Positions 47,802 through 59,843 of a stretch of 64,000 nt of DNA are shown here, one piece after another. The position numbers and the translations under genes were made by a program. Origin of the DNA: Planoprotostelium fungivorum (Eukaryota; Evosea; Variosea; Cavosteliida; Cavosteliaceae); NCBI GenBank assembly GCA_003024175.1, contig MDYQ01000002.1:248001-312000 (forward strand). The letters are read 5' to 3'. The notes beneath the pieces are model-generated. The model searched no databases and was not told the origin of the DNA. It saw only the letters and a list, made by a program, of their open reading frames with translations. Every line of letters begins with the position of its first letter. Within the stretch, counting starts at the first letter, position 1.

Positions 47802-48668
47802 TCACAGTGATCCCTCTAGCCTCTTATACTTTGGTCTTTCGACTTTACAATCCCAATCCATCTGCAGCTGTTTGCTTCCTGGTGGATAGTCCCCGTCCAC
47901 GTCACTGGCGGTCGTCCAATGAGAGATAACACCATGCGCAGCTGCCACATCCCTCTTCAAACGGTAGACGATGTCTGGATGTCCACCTCCACACAGGACG
48001 TTTTCTCTGTCCTTCGATTCTGTTGATGTCTCATACTCGTCGGGCTCGACCACCGCCCAGAGAGGCATCATCTCCCCCTCTGCTTTCATGTCCATGTCGA
48101 TGTCCAGTGGATTCGTCTGTGGGTTCGTCTTTGGGTCGTACGGATGAGGCACTCCGGCATTGATCAGATCTTCTTTGATGTCCATGTTGCCCACATCGTA
48201 ATTGACTTTCGTGATGGACGCATAGATGGTCTTGACTAGAATCTCCCAGACATCGGTCATGTCCACAGCCGATCCATCTTTGATATCACTCTCGGTCACC
48301 ACGTGTTGAACTAGCCAAACCGATCGATTAAGAGGTGTCTCACGGTCGATGATTAGAAAGTCCTCGTTCATTCTTTGGCTGTCTATGGATCTCCTTATGG
48401 ATGCGTGTGATTTTCCGTGATGTTCTTTCGTTGCATCGTGGATGAATAGGTGAAAGGTGGGATTCGTCTGAGCAAACGATCCTAGCTCAAAGTCTCTATG
48501 GACTTCCTCGATCTCGTCAGACGATAGAGGATCGATGAGGTAGGCGTGAAGGATTGGTACTTCCCCCTTCTTGATGTGCATCTTCGGGTGGCAATCAGAT
48601 TGACACATGTGTAGGATCGCTCGACATTTGTCTTGCATTCCTTTCAGAGATTCCGACGTCAGAGTCAC
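47802..48668 (-). CDS. Intronless protein of unknown function, 288 residues
   Basis: A single uninterrupted reading, unusual in this intron-rich window. It starts MTLTSESLKGMQDKCRAILH and ends RPKYKRLEGSL. It is acidic, without signal peptide or membrane segment. Notable stretches are CHPKMHIKKGEVPILHAYLI near residue 30 and RSVWLVQHVVTESDIKDG in the middle. The C-terminal part has YPPGSKQLQMDWDC. No family was recognised. The lack of introns could mean retroposition or gain by transfer, but codon use looks like its neighbours. Confidence 0.75.
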   Translation of the reverse strand: MTLTSESLKGMQDKCRAILHMCQSDCHPKMHIKKGEVPILHAYLIDPLSSDEIEEVHRDFELGSFAQTNPTFHLFIHDATKEHHGKSHASIRRSIDSQRMNEDFLIIDRETPLNRSVWLVQHVVTESDIKDGSAVDMTDVWEILVKTIYASITKVNYDVGNMDIKEDLINAGVPHPYDPKTNPQTNPLDIDMDMKAEGEMMPLWAVVEPDEYETSTESKDRENVLCGGGHPDIVYRLKRDVAAAHGVISHWTTASDVDGDYPPGSKQLQMDWDCKVERPKYKRLEGSL

Positions 48669-48734
48669 ACCATCCTCTCACGATTCGAACCGTTCTCTGT
48701 TTAAAATGGATAGAAGGCATCTCATTTATTCTCA

Positions 48735-50161
48735 TCACGTAAAATGGTAGCCACCCACAGATTGCTCGGCCAGAAGAACGATCTTTTTATCTCCTACGAA
48801 CGAAGCATATTCTAAGACGTCTCCCTCTTCTTTCACTGCATCATCTCTCAATCTCCATCACATTATGCATTCCATCGATTGTCTCACTCTGTACACGAAT
48901 GCTCTGAGGACCTCTCGCGAGTTTCCTTCTGTCGAATATCTTGATGTAGTTGTCAACCGGACAGACGAACATGTGTCCATCATTTTGCCACGATGGTGAC
49001 GTGGTGTCCTTCGGAGCTCGAGTTTCTGGATAGAGGTTGATGGTTTGTGCGATCTTCGGTGCTCTCATGTCTACGAGGGCCACATGTCCAGAGGGGCTCT
49101 GTCGGCTGATGGAGTCAGCGATGATGGAGTGGATGATTTCACCAGACGGAGAAGAGTTCGGCCTCGTTTGGAATCGTAGAGATGGATGTGATCTGCGAAG
49201 GTGAGTGATGTTGATGTACTGATGAAGAAGAGATGCATCACTCGATGGTCAGTGTTCAGGCTCATCTTCTGTTGAGATGCATCGAAGTCCCAAATTTTGA
49301 CCACACTACAAATGTTGAGAATTGAGACGGAAGAGTGCACCTCACCCTGAATGATCACCACTGTACAGAAGTTTCGAAGAAAAGTTTGTACAGAGTGCAC
49401 CCACCGTCGCTTGGTGGTTCAACGCAATTTCCGTCGTCGTTGTTTTCTTTTCTCCCAATCTCCAAATGTGCTGAAATTTTGAATTCAAAATTCAAATCTT
49501 CATTTGTCGTTTCGATCATAAAGAGACTCACTACTGTTTGATCTGAACCACCTGAAATGAAAGACTCTTCACCGAACCACGCGATCGACTCTGCGTAACC
49601 TTTTTCGTGGGGTTTCTTCTTCACCCACATGCTCGTGATCTGATGATGTCATCACGATCGTCATCGTCATGTGTCATGGTGATACGGATGAAAACTCACC
49701 GTTGGCCACCTGCTGAGATCACACCATAACATGAGGTTACATGCGTAGGTTACGGCTATCCTGTTCCCGCTCAGACTGTGGGCCACACCCATTGGAGATG
49801 AATTTCCGGTCTTGAGTCCGTGATTGATTTTCCACTTTTCTACGGGAGAACTGACAGTGTCAGAGTGGTCACAACACGATCGTGATGATCGGTGTGGATG
49901 TGATGTGATGATCGGTGTGGATGTGATGTGATGATCGATGTGATGATGATCGTGATTGTGATGATCATGCATGACATGAGCGTGAAGTGATCGATATGAT
50001 AATGATGATGATCCATCAGACGAGATGATCAGGATCACTCACCCCGTGTTGAAGTCCCAGAATTTGATGTTACCTGATTCGTACGAAGTGGTGAAGCTGA
50101 TGTTCGATCCTCTTCCCAAGCAGAATCCAGTGATCTTATCCCTCTCTATGTTGTGATTCAT
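48735..50161 (-). CDS. WD40-repeat protein
   Basis: ATG at 50161 (MNHNIERDKITGFCLGRGSN). Blades can be followed through short introns: FTTSYESGNIKFWDFNTG, NRIAVTYACNLMLWCDLSRW, ESIAWFGEESFISGGSDQTV, a blade ending VKIWDFDASQQKMSL, a piece with HIHLYDSKRG, the exon with GHVALVDMRAPKIAQTINLY, and HMFVCPVDNYIKIFDRRKLA. The last exon has GDVLEYASFVGDKKIVLLAE and ends VGGYHFT at 48735. The order of blades and the VDMRAPK / IKIFDRRK pair recall THO complex subunit 3 (TEX1/THOC3), but I could not confirm it. It is a single-propeller scaffold of about 330 residues. Its start lies 19 bp from the stop of the upstream gene on the same strand. Confidence 0.75.
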
Positions 50162-50180
50162 TTCGATCTACCATCGTGAG

Positions 50181-52938
50181 CTACTTCTCCCTCCATATCC
50201 TCACTTGTTTCGTCCTGACAAAGTGATCGTCCTCTGGCACTTGTACTTCCTTCTCTTCTTCTTCGTTCTTTCTCTTCTTCTCGTTCGACGGCTGTTCGTG
50301 TCATGATTCATGTCACTCGTAACATTTGACGATCTATTTTGACGTGTGTATAGATGAGATGGCATGAAGAGAAGATAGATGACGAATTGACCCACGGGAC
50401 ATAGAAATAGATCGTCCGAGTCGCTGTCAGAACATATCATCTCTTCCATCGGGTCATACGTGTACTCCTCCTGCGTGTCATGATCGTGTGTGATGCATAG
50501 AGCTCACCCTCTGTCTCTTCTTCTCGTTGACTTTCTCCACTTGTATCTCTCCGATCTTCTCCTTTGGTTCTTCTTTCTTCTTCCCAAACGTCCCTCTCTT
50601 CTCTGCTTCTGTCTCGTTCTTCTGTTCCCTCTTCTTTCCGAATTTTGTCTGTTCTGTCTTCTGAGAACTCTTGTCTGGTTCAGATGTAGATGATTTGTTT
50701 GCTGGCTGTTTGTTCTCTTCTACTTGAGATATCTGGTTGGATTGCGTCGATTTCTGTTTGAACGTCAAAGATGATGATGAAGAAGATCATCATGATGGTT
50801 GTGATGTGATGAGGTGACTTACTTTGGATGTTACGTCTGATGTGTCCTCCAATCGAGTAAATATGTCTTCTGCATATTCGGGGGACTCTTCTAATAACTG
50901 ATTCAATTTCCCCATCTCTTGTTCTTCCTCCTTCTGAATCGATTTCATCTCTTCCCTCATATTCTCGATCTGTCTCTCTAGTTCCGCAATCTTTCTCTCA
51001 TCAGTTTTGAAGAGCGAAATGTGGATCACCTTCTCTCTCCTCCTCTCTCCTTCTCTCTTCTTCTCTTTCACTCGATAGAGCTGATACATGTCATTATCAT
51101 CATCATCATCATCATCGTTTCATCGTCATCATCATCATCATGCAATCACCTGACTGAAGAGAATCTTTCGAGTCTGCTCTCTGACCATCTGAATGTTCTC
51201 ACTGACCTCATCATTTGCATTGTCGTGTAGATCAGGGAAGATCGTAGAACTCTTCTTCGTGCCCATCAATGCACCTATCGAATGGCATCAACATAAATCT
51301 GTACGAGTTCTCCGTGAAATTTGGTCGAAATTTCGCATTCGTTTTGCTTTCACCTTTTCCGCTCGTTTTCGTCTGACTGTTGCCTTCCAATCGATTGATC
51401 GAAGCTCTCAAATTAGCCTCACGTTGTGATCGAGAGGCAGCCTCAGCTTCAGCTTGTGCGATTTCTGCTCGCTGGAGAGCTGCCGCAACTTGAGCCCTGG
51501 CCGCTTCCTTTTGCATTGCTAATTCGGCTTCTCTCTGTCTCTTTCATCAATATCGTTCCTCTTCTTGTTCAAATGACAATCTCACCTTCTCTTCCTCCTC
51601 TATCTTCTTCTTTCTCTTGTCCTCCTGCTCCCTCTTCTTCTCTTCTTCTCTCTTCTTCTCCTCCTGCTCTCTCTTCTTATCTTCTTCCCTCTTCTTCTCT
51701 TGCTCCTCCCGCTCTTTTTTCTCCTGCTCCTCCCGCTCTTTTTTCTCCTGCTCCCTCTCCTTCTCTTGTCTCTCCTTCTCTTCTTGTCTCTTCTTCTCTT
51801 CCCCTTCCCTGACCAACCTCTCGATCGATTCTCTCTTCGTCTTCTCCATCTCTTTCTGCGCCCTGTCTCGATTGATGTAGTCCAACATGGTGCTACTGGT
51901 GTAGCTACCAGCGGAGCCAGATGATTGGATGGTTGATGCATTCGATTTTGGGGTGTTGGGTGTGTTGATCGTGGTGGTCGGTGTAGACATGGGTAGATCA
52001 TCATCATCATCGTCATCGCTCAATGTGATGACGTTGGGAGTGGAAGATTTCTTCGGTCGTCCGAACAATTCTGTAAGTGAGTCAGATCATCTCATCATCT
52101 CATCTCGCGATGCAAGTGAACGACACCGATGCAACGGACATCAATGTGTGAGTATCTTCACCTCCTTTCGGTCGATAATTATTGCTACTGGATATTTTGA
52201 CAGAAGAAGCCAAACTCTTGAATGGAAGATCAGACATCTTCGGTGTCTTCTCGCTTGGCTTCTGAGTAGCAGCCACCGGCTCCGTTTGTGGCAAGGAATC
52301 ATCGTCTGTCTTGACCTCTCTTTCCTCCTCTTCTGCGGTGATCTTTGGTTTCGAGGGTGATGATGCATTGACCTCTCGCAATCGATGCAATTGTTTCTTG
52401 GTTATCATTTCTTCTTCTGATTGTGAATTGCCTTCGAATGGGTTCTGTGTCTCGTCCAACATGTCGTCATTCCTTTGCGTTGATTCGTAAGGGGTGAAAC
52501 CATTCTTGGCGGTGGGAAAGAGGAGGGGTTCTTCGTCCGTACTGGATGAATCCACCTTTCTCTTCTTGTGAATGGGACTCGCTGCTGGCTGTGTCATCAA
52601 ATCATCAATCTTCTCCAATGTCTCATCGTCGAAGAAATCAGCGTCTGCAGAATCCTCTGATGAATGTCAGATGGATGATGATATTCCATCCACCTTGAAG
52701 AACGACGGTGACTGGTTCATCTTGTTTCTCCTTCTGTTTAGGAGTTAAGATGCTGTAACTGAAAAGTTTGTATGGTATCTGATGTCTAACGGAGAATGCT
52801 GGTACTCCTAATGTCTTCTGTGTGGGTTTTAGATGATGAATGATGGATCAAACTGACGACAGGGGATAACTGTGGTTGTGAACCGATGTAGAGTTGAGTG
52901 CTCAATAGATCTCCATCTCTCTGTCGGCGCGATGCCAT
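50181..52938 (-). CDS. Large charged, partly coiled-coil protein, probably nuclear
   Basis: ATG at 52938 (MASRRQRDGDLLSTQLYIGS). Exons in order give an N-terminal part with ILTPKQKEKQDEPVTVVLQ; an acidic, basic-patched region (DADFFDDETLEKIDDLM, PIHKKRKVDSSSTDEE); a Ser/Thr-rich region with VITLSDDDDDDDLPM, which resembles a SUMO-interacting motif; a long Glu/Lys/Arg helix made of repeated EKKREEQ-like units (about 51600-51840); an Ala/Gln/Glu helix (AARAQVAAALQRAEIAQAEA); a compact piece with NSYRFMLMPFDRCIDG; another coiled coil (ERQIENMREEMKSIQKEEEQ); a Lys-rich region; and a last exon ending DDHFVRTKQVRIWREK at 50181. KKRKV-type signals suggest nuclear location. No family was recognised. 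Confidence 0.65.
51600..51840 (-). repeat. Coding low-complexity repeat (Glu/Lys/Arg)
   Basis: Imperfect repeats of about 15-30 nt (AAGAAGAGGGAG-like on the coding strand) encode the EKKREEQ-type single helix in the gene at 50181-52938. Repeat number is likely to vary between strains. Confidence 0.7.
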
Positions 52939-53232
52939 GTTGAAATGACTAGATGCTGATCGTAACACTGTCTCAATTGATTAGGGCGTTGTAGACGTTG
53001 AGGAAGAAAACATTGAGACTGCCTCGTTAAGACTATCCAATACAAGCGATATACGTGACCCACACAGAGGACAGCATCCTACAGCCATCAAAGGAACAGA
53101 TCCTCGAAGAAGGTCACCCTTCGTTTCACACGTCACCCTCTTTGACGATCGAGATGGTGCACTCCATCACACATACACACGGACGACAGAGGCATCCTCT
53201 CAAACGATCGACTCTGACTCGTCCACTTTTAT

Positions 53233-54776
53233 TTAGAAGGCCGCACCGAAGCCAAAGACACCCTTCATCCTGGCAAAGTAATTCGAAACCCATCCAGCCT
53301 CCGTGTTCTGTCTCTCAGAGTCAGGCACGTCCTTCTGCGTGAGGGTGAGGTGTACTTTGCTTTCCTTCTGAGAGAACTCCATGGTCACTGTGGAATAGTG
53401 CCCCTCGGGCCACTTGTCTATCCTCCACTTCTGTACAATCTTGTTCGGTCTCTCCTGATCACATCTTCAGTCATCATGCGAGATGAGATCGATTTTATTT
53501 CGTTTTATTGTCGATCTACAATTTGTTGTCGATGGATGATTAGGATAGGTAGATGATTTTCGACGAAATTTCGGATGCTCACCAGCTGTACGTTCTCTCC
53601 AGATACGTAACCCCCGAACAGTTTGAATTTCCCGCCAACTTCAGCTGACATCTGAGCGTCACCTCCAGCGTAAGCTTTGACGCGGTTGATGTCCACGAAG
53701 CTCGCGTATAGATCTTCCGTTCCACAGACAAACTTCTCCTTCACGGTGAGAGTACAAGTCCTCAACTTGCTGCTTGTTTTGGCGGGAACGGGGGCGGGAG
53801 CGGATACGGGGATATTCATCTCGGGTAGCTTGCTGACGATCTGAGAGGGTGAGATGACGTGTCGTGATGGACGATGAGATCACCTCTGCAACGGCATCCT
53901 TGTCGTGGATATCGACCTTTGCAGGTGCTGCGGCCTTGGCAGGTAAGAGTTGTTTGGCAGCACCGGCTGATGCATCGTCAATCATCGGATGATGTAGAAT
54001 GAGATGCAAAGATGATTGGATGATGTAGAATGAGATGCAAAGATGATTGGATGAGAGAGGATGAGAGAGGATGAGAGAGGATGAGAGAGGATGAGAGAGG
54101 ATGAGAGAGGATGAGAAGTAGATCATGGAGAGTTACGCACTGGCTCTCATCTCGGTCAAAAGTTGAGGGAGCTTCTGCTTCAAAAAGGGGATGATCTTTG
54201 CTCTCAGTTCATCTTTGACGCGGCTCTTCTTGTTGTCCTTCTCATCTTCGACGGTTACGCGGACTTCAAAGTCATCGTCGTCGTTCTCTTCTGAGATGTA
54301 TGGCATTTGAATAGTACCTTTCACGTCCTCTGTTGATGATGTAAGAGACATTGGATGATTGGAAATGAAGAGGGGAACGCACAGATGGATAACATCCTCA
54401 CCTGTGTCTGAGATTTTTCCCTTCCAGTCGATGGTGATGTCTAACTCGTAGAAAAAAATGACTTTAGCCTTACGTGTGTTGACAGACACCTGCATTCCAT
54501 CAGAATGTCTATATGTACACTTCTATCGCTCACCTCTCCAGTCATCTTCAGTGATTTCGTCTCGACCGATGTAACGCTAGTTTCAAAGGTCTGATTCACA
54601 ATCAGCTCCGTCAGACGATTCTTGACCCATGCGGTGTAATCAGTTTCAGTCCTGCTCTCGTATCAACCATCACGAGTCGATCATTCAGAGCCTCACCAGT
54701 GCCAATTGTTAACATTCTTTCCATCTTCTCTCTGCTGAACAATCCAACGCGGATCGCCCTGACCTACTGCTGCCAT
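53233..54776 (-). CDS. AHSA1: Hsp90 co-chaperone Aha1 (AHSA1-like)
   Basis: ATG at 54776 (MAAVGQGDPRWIVQQREDGK). The N-terminal Aha1 domain has NNWHW...TETDYTAWVKNRL, VSVNTRKAKVIFFYELDITI and DWKGKISDT, then GTIQMPYISEENDDDDFEVR and the helix AKIIPFLKQKLPQLLTEM. An Ala/Lys/Pro linker leads to the AHSA1 C-terminal domain: TCTLTVKEKFVCGTEDLYAS, GKFKLFGGYVSGENVQL, ERPNKIVQKWRIDKWPEGHY, STVTMEFSQKESKVHLTLTQ, and the end GVFGFGAAF at 53233. Aha1 binds Hsp90 and speeds its ATPase. Both domains are present and length (about 360 residues) fits the family. One intron carries the tandem repeat at 53985-54117. Confidence 0.93.
53985..54117. repeat. Intronic tandem repeats in the Aha1 gene
   Basis: Two copies of a 31-nt unit containing GATGTAGAATGAGATGCAAA are followed by six copies of the 10-nt unit GATGAGAGAG, next to the exon ending LLTEMRAS. 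It makes this one of the longer introns of the gene. Confidence 0.9.
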
Positions 54777-54922
54777 GATGACTCTTCTGTTGTAATCCTA
54801 TGTAAGATCTCGAAAAATGGTGATGGCTAATTGTTCTTGTATTATGAAGTTTCGGTGATTCGTCACCATTAATTACCGTTGTAGATAGGGTCGTTTGCAT
54901 TACATCACATAAGCCAACCGAG

Positions 54923-55203
54923 ATGATCAAGTTTAGACATACTGTGGGGATTTATATCTTCTTCATGGGTTCCATGTTGTGTGGGTCCAGTGCTGTCGTC
55001 AGGTTCATGAAGCCCAGCATGGTGAGCGTCACGTTTTTGTGCTTCTCTCACCTTCACAGCGTTTACCTCTGGACACGTATTGCACCGAACAAGATTTGAA
55101 TACCGTGAAACGACTGCAAACTGAGGTCGATCAGGAATTGAGACGTCCCGGCATCTTGCCTCGACCATACCAACGCCTGCATCCCAAGCTGGAGAGTTCA
55201 TAA
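54923..55203 (+). CDS. Small single-pass protein, about 80 residues
   Basis: Two exons join in phase: MIKFRHTVGIYIFFMGSMLC to FMKPSM, then RLPLDTYCTEQDLNTVKRLQ to the end HPKLESS. The intron begins GTGAGC and ends CACAG. The N-terminal basic residues and one hydrophobic segment (VGIYIFFMGSMLCGSSAVV) followed by a helical, Arg-rich tail look like small inner-mitochondrial-membrane proteins. No family was recognised. Confidence 0.6.
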
Positions 55204-56439
55204 TGTATAGTGGCGAATACACGATAAATGACAAATTGTACAAGTGCCTCCACCATTAACAGGTTTTACATAGGACACACCATCGATTCAATGTACAGAT
55301 GGACGCGTAAACGTCCATATGGTAGCAGTCATCTTGTTATCTGGCATACGTGAAGCACACTTTCTGTTTAATCTCTTCTTCACAATCTTCTGAGATGTCA
55401 CGAGACGTCGGTGACCATCGTGTGGAATGTCCTACGACCCAATATTAATACCGAGCGATCCATTGCATGTCGTTCATGTGCTGGTTGGTCCTTCTAAAAC
55501 CCCTAAATGTGTCTCCACAGATCAGGTAGATAGAAGTCTGGCGTTGGTGTGGAACTGAGAGGAGGGTGGTTGTACATATGACTCAGAGGTGGATAATACT
55601 CAATGAGGAGTACCAATGCACCATTCTCTATTTATCTGGACATCACGAAAGCATCCATCATTGCCATTCAGGAACAATATTTGAAGATGGAAACCGCATG
55701 GTGACGTCGTTATCCCTATACATCACTATCACGGCCTGATCCGTCACAGATCGACTTCATCTTGACCTTCGCTCGTCATTATCTAAATGCATAAAATCAA
55801 TACTACAAACACCCCTCTGCACCCTTGGCATCGTTCCAGACAGCGGTATATTCATGGTCATGGAGTCTTTCGCAAGGCATCAACGCCCACATCAACTATG
55901 ACCTCGGCATCACCGTCTACGAGCTCAGCTACATTTCTCCCTCTGAGATTGTGCTCTCCTCGAGTTGAATTCAAGGTCATGTGTGGTCAACAGATGAGAG
56001 CTTCGTGGTTGACGTGAGATTTTGCAACGAACTCGATCGTATGATATTTAACGTATGAGCATCACATACTCTATTATTCTGTATAGGGAACCTGAACTGT
56101 TTGTCATCTCGATTTCCGAATGAGTGTATGATATGCCCAAATTAATACGCAAAGGTTTCCAGAGCGATGAGCTCAGCGCGCCAGACATAATGTGAGGAAT
56201 GCGTCAAAAGTAAGTAAAACAAATACAAAGCTTCATCATGGACCATTCTCACAGCCAGTGTGCAAGTCTGACTTCCCTTGCTGTTCATAGAGGCCATAAA
56301 TAGTTTAACAGCTTTTGAGCTACTCTGCGAGTCAATCTGAATTTTTTCCACTGTGGGGCATCCCGTGTCATCCTGCTTGTCATATCGGTCCCTTCGTACC
56401 GGTCCTATTATCAGCTTCGGCAGCCTTTCTTCAGGTATC
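55204..56439. other. Gene-poor interval, 1.2 kb
   Basis: No splice-supported gene. It contains a perfect 7-bp hairpin ATGGACG-CGTAAA-CGTCCAT at 55299-55318 and the upstream region of the adenylyl cyclase gene. No DUSE-like element was found. Confidence 0.4.
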
Positions 56440-59010
56440 ATGGTGCAGAGCAAGGTCATGCCTTTTCAATTGGAGGCCAACCCCAGCTTTGTAGAGTCTG
56501 TGAGATCAGGAGCATCCAATGCCAGCACCGCTTCACTCCGATCGGGTCGTCGCAGAGGATGGAGAGATCGACTGGCCTCATTTCTGTCGATCAGAAGCAT
56601 GAGTGTGCTGTTGACCGTCTTTGTCATGGTCTTAGCGGCCACGATCACGTTAGTCGTAGGACAGGCAACACAGACCATCATCGTTAAAACTTTGGTGCAG
56701 GATAGAGCACTGGGGAGTCTCTCTCTGACAAGTACCGCTTTGGCGTCTACGTCAAATTTTGGATCCATCGTGACTAATCTATGTGAGTTTCTAACGTCCA
56801 ATCCCGTCTGAACTCTCATCATCTGATCTTTCCAGTCGGAACATTTGGTAAAACCTCGAACGTGTCTTCCCTCTCTGCTAACAGAGTTACTCCATCCATC
56901 TGGCTGCACATGTTCGAGATGGCCCAAATTTACGGTCAACAGGTGAACACACATCATCCGATCCCACGCATCACATCGTCGTCATCTTCTCACACCGACA
57001 GCTGGGGACGAATTATTACTTCGCAGCCTACTCTCCCACCGGCAGATTCCTCTTCCGTGACCTGTACACGTATTATGACGTCTCTCCCGAAGGCAATTCC
57101 ACCAGGCTATTGGCGTGGTCAGTCAACAACACCCTCCTCACCGAGTTCGACTTCAGCACCCCACCTTATTCAAATCGAACTATCTACCCCCTTGGCTTCT
57201 ACGGTACTTTGGGTACGACGTTTCCCTGCCAGAGAGGATACCATCGATCGGACGTGATTCAGCAGTACGGATCCAATGGAATCTACGCCGCCACTTCATA
57301 CATCTACGTGATATGTGATCAAAATGGTCTGCCACTGGCAGGATTAATTTCGGGTGCCAGTTTGAGCAGGTGAGACGAATTTTGCGCGTCACGCTGACGC
57401 GATCAGCTTGGTTGATGCATTGAATACCACTCGGGACACCTTGTCCATCGTGATCAACGACAAGAGGATGTTAGTCTGCTCCTCTGATAGTTCCCCTCCC
57501 TTCATCAACCTGAACGCAGCGGGATTTGGTACTCGTGTCTACGCTCCGAATAGTACCGTAGATTGGATCGCCATGGCTTCTGCTAAGGTTCCCCTCACTG
57601 CACCCTTTCAACAGATCATCCAATACAACGGAGCATCTTATCTTCTCGTCTCAGACCAAGTCAGAGGTGTCGCTCTGTCTAATTGGACCCTGATTCAACT
57701 CCACTCTCTGTCGAAGCAAGATAGCATTAATGCCACTTATTTGGGGTGAGTCAAAGATGAAGATAGATCTGATGAAGATAAGATACACAGTATTGGCTCT
57801 GGCGGTCACCGTGGGCATCATGATTGTCCTTGTCTTCTTCGTCACGTACTTCTTAACGAAGCCACTGAAGGACATGACTGCCGATCTTTACAAAGTATCA
57901 CGCTTAGAGTTGGATCTCAAGGGAATATCCGATCCCATCTTCTACGAGGCAAAGAAATTATCGCACGCCTTCTCACAACTTCATTCTGCAATCGTATCGT
58001 TCAAGAAATTTGTGCCGACACAAGTGAGAATGATGATCTGATCCTTCGGGTTAAACACCGTCAGGTCATCGTCAATATTCTCAAATACAACCGAGAAGCT
58101 GTATCCCACCTCTCCCAAGCCAAAGTGACTGTGATGTTTCAAGACATCGAGGGTTTCACATCGATGGCGGAGACGATGAGTCCTCTTGATCTGGCAGCAC
58201 TCACGGAGGAATATCTCGAAGCGATGACCGAAATCATTTCTAGTCACGGAGGAACCATTGACAAGTACATCGGTGATTGTGTGTATTCTAAGCTCGAGAT
58301 GTCAGAATGATGCGATCGCAGGCATCATGTCCATCTTTGGGAAGCCAGAAGTTCTACCGGAACACCCAGCTGCAGCTTGTCGCTGTGCTGTTGCCTGTCA
58401 AAACGCGCTGGTGGTGTTGAACAAGAGGTGAGGAAATGACAGATCTCTAAAGATCTCTTACATCCATAGTTGGAAGAGACGGTATGGTGTTGAGATTCAC
58501 ATTCGGATCGGCATCAACACTGGAGACGTCCTCGTCGGGAATATTGGTTCTGTGCATCGAATGAGCTACACTGTATTGGGAGATAACGTCAACCTCGCGT
58601 CACGTCTAGAAGGCATCAACAAGGTGAAACCCTAACGTGGACTTTCTTCATCTGATCGTGATCATCAGCTGTACGGAACCAACATCATCATCTCGGAGGC
58701 CGTATTTCTCACAGTTCCAAAAGAATTCATGACCAGACGTTTATCGTCCGTAAGGGTTCCAGGGAAAGCCATTCAAACTAGCATCTATCAATTATGCGAG
58801 AACGATGAACAAAAGTCGAGTTTATTCACGGCGTATGAGAAGGCTTTGACTCTCTTCGAGAACTATCGGATGGACGACGCCATGGCCGTTTTGAAACAGA
58901 TCCCATCTCATTCAATGGATTCCTCAACTCTGAGGCTGATGAAGAGGATCGAGATGAGCCCCGATGAGAGACCACAAGGGTGGACAGCCACTGAAATTTT
59001 GACAAAATAA
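56440..59010 (+). CDS. Class III adenylyl cyclase with two membrane segments (ACG-like layout)
   Basis: ATG at 56440 ([20 protein letters not shown]). A basic cytosolic start precedes membrane segment 1 ([20 protein letters not shown]). A roughly 310-residue extracellular sensor follows ([35 protein letters not shown], several NxT/NxS sites). Segment 2 is [25 protein letters not shown]-like helix ([20 protein letters not shown]) leads to one cyclase domain: [16 protein letters not shown] (first metal Asp), [11 protein letters not shown] (second metal Asp and a Lys typical of ATP use), [16 protein letters not shown], and [19 protein letters not shown] (catalytic Asn and Arg). It ends ATEILTK at 59010. 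A single domain means it should dimerise. It would turn an outside signal into cAMP. Confidence 0.88.
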
Positions 59011-59199
59011 TGATGAACGTTGTACATTGGATTGGTTAGACATTGTTTCGATGTGAATTGACTTTCAATTGTGACGAGCGGGCGTGTTATGTGAAAAAGC
59101 AGAAGAAAATCTAATAAAAGTAGAGTCTATTGGCGCGTTGTTTTCGTGCTGCTTTCTGCCACACAATCACACCTTGATTGTCCTCATATTAGCCACAAC

Positions 59200-59811
59200 A
59201 TGCTGACTAGAATCGTAAGGCCCGCAGTCAACAAGGTGATTCATCACATTCTACATTCGATCGACATCCTGAACTGTGTTCTCCTTCTCTCGTCTAATGA
59301 ACCCCTCTAGAGCTTTGGAACCTCTACTCGTTCGTACCATGTCTCTTCCTCTCTTCAGGCTGGTCCATCTGGTGAGAATCGAAATGATTGATTATATCCT
59401 CGACCACATTGATTAGAGGCTCATCTTACCAATAGACCGTGCCAAGTTCGTCAGAACTAAGGAACACATGAACATTGGAACCATTGGTCACGTCGATCAC
59501 GGAAAGACGACATTGACCGCCGCCATCACACGTGTTCTGGCCGAGAAGGGTAAGTGAAGCCAGTGCGTAGGACCCCCTCTGATCTCCTTCAGGTCTGGCT
59601 CAGTTCACTTCTTACGATAAGATCGATAAGACACCCGAGGAGAGAGCTCGTGGTATCACCATCACAGCTTCTCATGTAGAGTACGAAACCGACAACAGAC
59701 ATTATGCACACATTGATTGCCCAGGTTCGAATCCATCCATTTCCATCTCCATCTCATCACATTCCACTCCTCACCATCTAATCTCCCGCAGGCCATCAGC
59801 ATTACATCAAG

Positions 59812-59843
<32 letters not shown>

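Noticed and set aside
51600-52016. Arg-rich alternative frame over the Glu/Lys repeat
   Set aside because: It is the out-of-frame shadow of the coiled-coil exon, which joins its neighbours in phase.
53055-53342. Plus-strand 95-codon reading near the Aha1 3' end
   Set aside because: It overlaps the last Aha1 exon on the other strand; treated as a shadow.
59718-59740. GGTTCGAATCC resembling a tRNA B box
   Set aside because: It spans an exon-intron border of the EF-Tu gene (HIDCPG) with no A box or acceptor stem around it.
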